Virus record (IMG/VR): IMGVR_UViG_3300042464_000204
Coordinates: 1 to 43,290 of that record
Source of the DNA: a virus
Length of the DNA stretch: 43,290 nt
Strand: one strand, 5' to 3'
The position numbers were made by a program, and so were the translations under genes. Each line of letters starts with the position of its first letter. Positions within the stretch are counted from its first letter, which is position 1. The notes under the pieces were generated by a model. That model ran no database searches, was not told the origin of the DNA, and worked only from the letters and a program-made list of their open reading frames with translations. Below are positions 38,307 to 43,290 of the stretch, piece by piece.

Positions 38307-38739
38307 ACCAACACTATTACTAGGAGTTGCGTTAATACTTGTTGGCCTTTTTATTGGTAATGCCAAAAAAGTAGACAATAAGCTTAAACTTTTAGAAATA
38401 GATCAACCAAGTGCAGAGATTATATCCCTTGTCGAACCGATTGGTAGCCTAGTGACCAATCCAGACGATAAAGCCAAGATGGCATTGTTTAATTTCGAAT
38501 TCTCTAAAAGAATATCGTCATATGACGCAGACATACAACAAGTAAACGATGTATATGTTTTAGCGGCACAAAAGTTTTTCCAAGACTCTATGGATGATAA
38601 GTATAATAATCTTGATGTGAAAATAGTAGATCTTATTAGATCAGTCACATCCGAAGAAAATCATACATTAACAGATGCGGAAAAGTTAGCATTATCGCAA
38701 AGATTTAGTGGACTATCATGGACCCTTATTAATAAGTGA
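38296..38739 (+). CDS. membrane-anchored hypothetical protein, 147 aa
   Basis: Membrane helix at the N terminus (TLLLGVALILVGLFIGNA), then an acidic, helical domain. ATG 38296 is chosen: GGAG (38283-38286) sits at the right distance, while in-frame ATG 38281 has no site. Probably exposed outside the inner membrane. The overlapped arrangement with its neighbours suggests one unit. Confidence 0.6.
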   Translation: MKIKPTLLLGVALILVGLFIGNAKKVDNKLKLLEIDQPSAEIISLVEPIGSLVTNPDDKAKMALFNFEFSKRISSYDADIQQVNDVYVLAAQKFFQDSMDDKYNNLDVKIVDLIRSVTSEENHTLTDAEKLALSQRFSGLSWTLINK

Positions 38740-39371
38740 ATAACATGCCCTTACATCATCAAATTAAAAATATCATAGACTCCATCTTTTCAGAAGGTGG
38801 TTATAACATTCAAAAATTCAATGTTAAATTTCCATACCCTCTTGATATAAGCATCATAAAGGACAAAGATGGTAGCATTGATTTAACATTTACTAAAGCG
38901 CTACCACACGTTAGCTGGAAGAAGTTCATTACTTTATCGGCTAGAGTAGACGGGATTACCTTAAAAGAAAACGGCGGAATTCTAAAACTGAAATTTTTTC
39001 CAGATATCCCATTTGGATATGATGATGAGCCTACAAGCCTTGAAGCCCCAAGTTATGATTTTTCTTCTGTGGCTTCCGATATCAATAGCGAGTATTCTGA
39101 TCCAGAACGAAGATTTTTAGCAAACAAGTGTTTGCATTACGCAAGCGAGTGGGCTACAATAGCTAGTCAAGGATGCGACTTCGCTTGTGCGTCGAGCAGC
39201 GACAAGAAGCGTTTAAAAAGAGATTGTAAAAATTTCGTAATGGAGAATATCAAAAAAGATACCGAATTGCAGGCCGGTAGTGTTGTATTGACATTCTTAT
39301 TCTTTTACGTTGTATTGCCAGTTGTTTTAAAGTTTATTCTTGAGAGAGTATTCAAGAAGCTCTTTTCTTGA
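38736..39371 (+). CDS. C-terminally membrane-anchored protein, 211 aa
   Basis: The soluble part has PYPLDISIIKDKDGSIDLTF and CLHYASEWATIASQGCDFAC, with a C-terminal membrane helix (VVLTFLFFYVVLPVVLKFIL) and a basic tail. GTG 38736 overlaps the previous stop; ATG 38745 is an alternative. The tail-anchored topology is unusual beside the N-terminally anchored neighbours. Function unknown. Confidence 0.6.
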   Translation: MNNMPLHHQIKNIIDSIFSEGGYNIQKFNVKFPYPLDISIIKDKDGSIDLTFTKALPHVSWKKFITLSARVDGITLKENGGILKLKFFPDIPFGYDDEPTSLEAPSYDFSSVASDINSEYSDPERRFLANKCLHYASEWATIASQGCDFACASSSDKKRLKRDCKNFVMENIKKDTELQAGSVVLTFLFFYVVLPVVLKFILERVFKKLFS

Positions 39372-39411
39372 TTATTTTCGCGGTTTCTAAAAAATCACAG
39401 AAGGATTGTAT

Positions 39412-41637
39412 ATGCAGGTTTTAAAGAGAAATGGTTCATTTGAAAAGTACAATGTCGAAAAGATTCATAAGGTAGTTGAGTGGGCGATAGGTGGAATAAA
39501 TAACGTCTCTTGGTCAGACATAGAAATGAACGCCCATCTATCTTTACATGATGGGATAAGCACCAGAGATATCCACCAGATTCTAATCAAGTCAGCAAAC
39601 GATCTGACTTCTCCAAGTAAACCAAACTACCAGTACGTAGCCTCTCGCCTGCTTAATATGTCTTTGCGAAAAGATCTATGGGAGAGATACGATAATCCTC
39701 CATCATTATCCGACCACATAACCAAAAATGTTAAACTTGGTATATATGATCAAAATCTATTAGATCAATGGACTAGTGATCAATTAAATGAATTGAATAA
39801 TGTAGTAGATCATGATAGAGACTATCTATTTACTTATGCTGGACTACAACAACTAATAGACAAGTATTTGGTCAAGAATCGTGCAACCGGTGAAATTTAT
39901 GAAACTCCTCAGTTTGCATATATGGCAATCGCCATGTCTTTGTTTCATAGCGTTGAAGAAGTAAAGGAAGCATACGAATGTTTTTCTACATTCAAAATCA
40001 ATCTTCCGACTCCAATTATGGCTGGAGTAAGAACTAAGATTAAACAGTTTGCAAGTTGTGTTCTTGTGGACGTTGATGATGATCTAAATTCTATTTTTTC
40101 TAGCGTACACGCCGTTGGAAAATATACGGCACGACGGGCTGGTATCGGTCTAAACATTGGACGAATTAGGCCAATTAATTCTAGTATTCGTGGTGGAGAA
40201 GTAATTCATACTGGTCTTATCCCATACTTAAAGATATTTGAATCTACCGTCAAGGCCACAAGTCAGAATGGTATTCGCGGCGGGTCTGCCACAGTACACG
40301 TTCCCTTTTGGCATTATGAAATTGAGGACATTGTTGTTCTCAAGAATAACGCTGGCACGGATGATAACAGAGTAAGAAAACTGGACTATTCTGTACAATT
40401 CAGCAAGATTTTTTATGAAAGACTAATAAAGAACGAAGATATCACACTATTTAGTCCAGCAGAAGTTCCAGATCTATATGAAAATTTTGGTAATAATACT
40501 GCATTCAATGAACTATATGAAAGATATGAAAAATCTAGAAATATCAAGTTTAAGAAAAAGATCAACGCTAGGAAACTGGCAGAGATATTTACCAAAGAAA
40601 GATTGGAAACTGGTAGAATTTACGTTATGAACATAGATAATGCTAATGAACACGGATCTTGGGATGTTCCGGTTTATATGTCCAATCTATGTCAAGAAAT
40701 TATCCATCCAACCAATCCTATAAAGTCTATCGATGACGCAGAGGGCGAAATAGGTATTTGTATTCTTTCCGCTCTAAATCTATTGGAGTTAGATACAGAT
40801 GAGGATATCGAAAAGGCTTGCTCTATAGCCGTGCGTAGCCTAGAGTCAATCATAGACTATCAAGATTATCCAGTTGTTGCTGGAGAAAATTTTACTAAGA
40901 ATAGAAGATCTCTTGGCATCGGAGTTACAAACTTTGCTGGATTTTTGGCAAAGAATAAACTAAAGTACGATGATCCAGAAACTCTAAAATTAGTTCACAC
41001 CACTATGGAAAAGATCCAGTGGCATTTATTAAATGAATCCTGTAAGTTAGCGGAGCAATATGGACCCTGCAAGAAATTCAATGACACAAAATATGCCCAA
41101 GGTCTTTTGCCGATTGATTGGTACAAAAAAACAGTTGACGAACTAGTTAAGCCAGAGTATACTATGGATTGGGAGGCTCTACGCTCTAGGATTCAATCTT
41201 ATGGGCTAAGACACTCCACTCTCACAGCTATTATGCCCTGTGAGTCCTCAAGCGTCATTCAAAACAGCACAAACGGCATAGAGCCTGTAAGAAATTTGAT
41301 GTCCTATAAAAAAGCTAAAAATGGGGTTTTAAAACAACTGGTGCCAAATTATGCATCACGTAAAAACTATTATACTTTAGCTTGGGATATGGAGGACAAC
41401 AAAGCTATCCTAAACATTTGTGCCACCCTGCAAAAGTTCGTGGATATGAGTATTAGCGTCAATTTGTATTACAATTATTCCCATTATCCTGACGGCAATA
41501 TACCCTTGAGCATTTTAATTAAGGATCAAATTTACGGGTATAAATATGGTGTAAAGAACTTTTATTATTGTAATACGCCTGATGGAGACGGTCAAACAGA
41601 AAAATCACCTTGCGAGGGAGGTAGTTGTACTATATGA
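39412..41637 (+). CDS. nrdA: class Ia ribonucleotide reductase, alpha subunit
   Basis: A 741-residue NrdA that reduces ribonucleoside diphosphates to deoxy forms. The ATP-cone is at residues 1-90. Active-site residues line up with E. coli: C216 (ASCVLVDV), N425-C427-E429 (SNLCQEI) and C450, with C427 and C450 spaced 23 apart as in E. coli. The radical-path Tyr pair is in NFYYCNTPDG, and the redox Cys pair is CEGGSC (C734, C739) at the C terminus. AAGGA (39401-39405) supports ATG 39412; ATA/TTG codons upstream are not starts. Works with nrdB. Confidence 0.95.
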   Translation: MQVLKRNGSFEKYNVEKIHKVVEWAIGGINNVSWSDIEMNAHLSLHDGISTRDIHQILIKSANDLTSPSKPNYQYVASRLLNMSLRKDLWERYDNPPSLSDHITKNVKLGIYDQNLLDQWTSDQLNELNNVVDHDRDYLFTYAGLQQLIDKYLVKNRATGEIYETPQFAYMAIAMSLFHSVEEVKEAYECFSTFKINLPTPIMAGVRTKIKQFASCVLVDVDDDLNSIFSSVHAVGKYTARRAGIGLNIGRIRPINSSIRGGEVIHTGLIPYLKIFESTVKATSQNGIRGGSATVHVPFWHYEIEDIVVLKNNAGTDDNRVRKLDYSVQFSKIFYERLIKNEDITLFSPAEVPDLYENFGNNTAFNELYERYEKSRNIKFKKKINARKLAEIFTKERLETGRIYVMNIDNANEHGSWDVPVYMSNLCQEIIHPTNPIKSIDDAEGEIGICILSALNLLELDTDEDIEKACSIAVRSLESIIDYQDYPVVAGENFTKNRRSLGIGVTNFAGFLAKNKLKYDDPETLKLVHTTMEKIQWHLLNESCKLAEQYGPCKKFNDTKYAQGLLPIDWYKKTVDELVKPEYTMDWEALRSRIQSYGLRHSTLTAIMPCESSSVIQNSTNGIEPVRNLMSYKKAKNGVLKQLVPNYASRKNYYTLAWDMEDNKAILNICATLQKFVDMSISVNLYYNYSHYPDGNIPLSILIKDQIYGYKYGVKNFYYCNTPDGDGQTEKSPCEGGSCTI

Positions 41638-42248
41638 AATCTTATTCTCAATTTCAGCAAGATCTATGGGTTATGTCTTTGTTTCCAAATATTAAAGGAT
41701 TTTTTATTGATATAGGTTGTTGTGATGGAGAAAGAATATCAAATACATTTTTGCTAGAACAAAATGGATGGAAAGGAATAGCAGCAGACCCATTTCCTAC
41801 AAATTTTGAAAACAGAAAAAATACCATTCTAGAAAAAGTAGCTATTTTTTCAGAACAGTCTGAGGTAGTTTTTTCTAAGGCTGGCGACGTAGGTGGAATA
41901 ACTTCTTGTTTAGGGGCATGGAAAAATGCTCCTCAAGTTGTTACTGCTGATAAAACCTTTCAAACAACAATTACTCTAGAATGTTTACTAGATAAACATA
42001 ACGCTCCTAGATATATAGAATATTTTTCTCTGGATACAGAAGGGTCAGAATACGAAATTCTTCGATCTTTTCCATTTAATAAATATTCTTTTGGTTGTAT
42101 TACAGTAGAACATAATGAAGAAGAACCAAAACGAACCAATATAAAAAATCTTTTAAAACAGCATGGGTATAATCTAGTTAAATCAGATAGAGTAGAAGAT
42201 TATTTTATCAATAATTCCAGAGTATCATATGAAAACAATATTAAATAA
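41634..42248 (+). CDS. FkbM-type methyltransferase
   Basis: A 204-residue SAM-dependent methyltransferase of the FkbM family: QFQQDLWVMSLFPNIKGFFI, DIGCCDGERISNTFLLEQNG (the G-x-x-D-G-x-x-S-N-T SAM site), WKGIAADPFPTNF and YIEYFSLDTEGSEYEILRSF (the S-L-D-T-E-G-S-E signature). FkbM enzymes O-methylate hydroxyls, often in sugars or other small molecules. The ATG at 41634 overlaps the nrdA stop; AGGGAGG lies 12 nt upstream. Its place between nrdA and nrdB is odd and hints at recent insertion or a link with the glycosylation genes. Confidence 0.85.
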   Translation: MKSYSQFQQDLWVMSLFPNIKGFFIDIGCCDGERISNTFLLEQNGWKGIAADPFPTNFENRKNTILEKVAIFSEQSEVVFSKAGDVGGITSCLGAWKNAPQVVTADKTFQTTITLECLLDKHNAPRYIEYFSLDTEGSEYEILRSFPFNKYSFGCITVEHNEEEPKRTNIKNLLKQHGYNLVKSDRVEDYFINNSRVSYENNIK

Positions 42249-43290
42249 GCATAACGTCGATTACCTTTCACAGCCACTATTTCTAGGCGAAGACTTGTCT
42301 CTACAAAGATATGACAAGTTCAAATATCCTGTATTTTTTGATCTATACAAAAAGCAGCTAGAATTTTTCTGGAGGCCAGAGGAAATAGAACTCAAAAAAG
42401 ACAGAAACGATTTCAAAAATGATGACATTATGTCAGAAAATGAACGTTTCATCTTTACATCAAATCTAAAATATCAGACTATGATGGATAGTGTTATCTG
42501 CCGTGGCGTCCCTACGCTTACTCAGTATGTTTCTAATCCAGAATTAGAAGCATGTATGAACGTGTGGCAATTCTTTGAACAGATTCATAGTTATAGCTAC
42601 ACCTATATTATTAAAAATGTCTACAGTAACCCAAGCGATATATTGGATAGCTGTTTAACAGATAAAGAAATTCTTAAAAGAGCCAATGTGGCGATCAAAG
42701 AGTACAACGCTCTTAGAGATATAGGATATTCCGGCAAGCTTAAAGATATCAAAAAGCAGATTTACCTAACTCTAATCAGCGTTAATATTTTGGAAGCTGT
42801 TCGTTTTTATGTTTCTTTTATTTGTGCATTTGCGTTTGCTGAAAACAAAAAAATGATCGGAAATGCAGATATTATCAAATTGATCAAGAGGGACGAAGCT
42901 CTACATTTGTATAACACTCAAGAGATAATTAAAATCTTACATTCCAATGAAGAAGAGGGCTTCGTCAAAATAGCAGAAGAGTGCGAAGAGGATGCTATTG
43001 CAATGTTTGAATCGGCAGCATCAGAAGAAAAGGCTTGGTCAGAGTATCTCTTTAAAGATGGCTCTATTATTGGTCTAAATGAAAAAGTGATGGCAGAATA
43101 TATTGATTGGTTATGCATGACCAGAAGAAAAAATATAGGATTGCCATACGACAAGGGGTGCAAAAATCCCATTTCTGGATGGACAGACCCTTGGATGAAT
43201 AGTGAATCGGTACAAGTAGCACCACAAGAACATGAGATAACATCGTATAAAATTGGTGCTAGTAAAAATGATCTAGAGGAAGTTGACCTA
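42229..43290 (+). CDS. nrdB: class Ia ribonucleotide reductase, beta subunit (partial)
   Basis: NrdB, the radical-bearing beta subunit. 354 codons are present and the gene runs off the window with no stop. Iron ligands by comparison with E. coli: D87 (YQTMMDS), E117 and H120 (FEQIH), the Glu of ILEAVRFYVSF, and the Glu/His of RDEALHLYNTQ. Tyr124 in SYSYTYII is the radical Tyr. A FFWRPEEI start region is typical. The ATG overlaps the FkbM gene by 20 nt. Close to the E. coli-like form also seen in T4-like phages. Confidence 0.95.
   Translation, partial: MKTILNKHNVDYLSQPLFLGEDLSLQRYDKFKYPVFFDLYKKQLEFFWRPEEIELKKDRNDFKNDDIMSENERFIFTSNLKYQTMMDSVICRGVPTLTQYVSNPELEACMNVWQFFEQIHSYSYTYIIKNVYSNPSDILDSCLTDKEILKRANVAIKEYNALRDIGYSGKLKDIKKQIYLTLISVNILEAVRFYVSFICAFAFAENKKMIGNADIIKLIKRDEALHLYNTQEIIKILHSNEEEGFVKIAEECEEDAIAMFESAASEEKAWSEYLFKDGSIIGLNEKVMAEYIDWLCMTRRKNIGLPYDKGCKNPISGWTDPWMNSESVQVAPQEHEITSYKIGASKNDLEEVDL

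Noticed and set aside
1-43290. Genome-wide reassignment of TGA
   Set aside because: Many intact genes end in TGA with ATGA overlaps, and no other conserved gene has an internal TGA. The HNH gene is the only case.
1-43290. CRISPR array or insertion sequence
   Set aside because: No regularly spaced repeats and no transposase gene are visible; the only repeats are in-gene poly-Thr, RCC1, YVTN and BspA-like repeats.

Overview
This window is part of the genome of a large, AT-rich, lytic-style tailed bacteriophage. All credible protein genes lie on the + strand. Most are short, tightly packed and often overlap at ATGA or TAATG junctions. The marker genes are those of big T4-like or otherwise nucleotide-autonomous phages: rIIA and rIIB homologues, an ATP-dependent DNA ligase, SSB, UV damage endonuclease, ThyX, class Ia ribonucleotide reductase, dCMP deaminase, HNH endonucleases, phage tRNAs, a tmRNA and long tail-fibre-like proteins. 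No terminase, portal, capsid, tail sheath, DNA polymerase or helicase is visible, so this is a fragment of a larger genome. Genes have Shine-Dalgarno sites, and near-perfect TTGACA/TATAAT-type promoters occur. This points to a host with an ordinary sigma-70 and SD-led translation, and argues against Bacteroidetes; the sequence does not settle the host further. TGA, TAA and TAG all act as stops. Layout. 1-6.0 kb: early-type genes in short units, each behind a TTGACA-N16/17-TACAAT promoter: a zinc-ribbon protein, UvsE, DNA ligase, many small unknowns and tRNA-Leu(UAA). 6.0-7.0 kb: tRNA-Arg(UCU), an HNH gene broken by an in-frame TGA, and a hairpin-bearing leader. 7.0-12.9 kb: more than twenty tiny overlapping genes, mostly unknown conserved phage families, plus a metallophosphoesterase. 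12.9-15.7 kb: an unusual block with an exported thioredoxin, a tmRNA, a DUF6356-like membrane protein, two HNH proteins and an exported trypsin-like serine protease. 15.7-16.7 kb: thyX and a small partner. 16.7-19.9 kb: the rIIA-rIIB unit, with its own promoter and terminator and a distinct codon bias. 19.9-24.2 kb: tRNA-Tyr(GUA), GMP reductase, dCMP deaminase, SSB, a second deaminase-like protein and a deoxyribosyltransferase-like protein. 24.2-27.5 kb: two glycosyltransferases, two unknown proteins and a sigma-70-like factor. 27.5-39.4 kb: probable virion and lysis genes: a Gly/Ser/Thr-rich protein, a membrane-anchored PAS protein, a holin-like protein, a papain-like peptidase, a 1441-residue RCC1 + YVTN double-propeller fibre with poly-Thr linkers, a second fibre sharing its end modules, a BspA-like leucine-rich-repeat protein, a candidate lipoprotein and small membrane proteins. 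39.4-43.3 kb: nrdA, an FkbM-type methyltransferase and nrdB, the last cut by the window end. Working together, the ligase, SSB, UvsE, ThyX, RNR, deaminases, GMP reductase and deoxyribosyltransferase-like gene form a nucleotide-supply and DNA-maintenance programme. The tRNAs and tmRNA support translation. The fibre block handles adsorption, and the PAS/holin-like/peptidase group may handle lysis. The most notable items are the phage tmRNA with a readable tag ending LALAA, the exported thioredoxin and protease beside it, the PAS-holin-peptidase trio, the poly-Thr double-propeller fibre near two glycosyltransferases, and a repeated promoter family carrying a GACGAT/GCCGAT box in its spacer.
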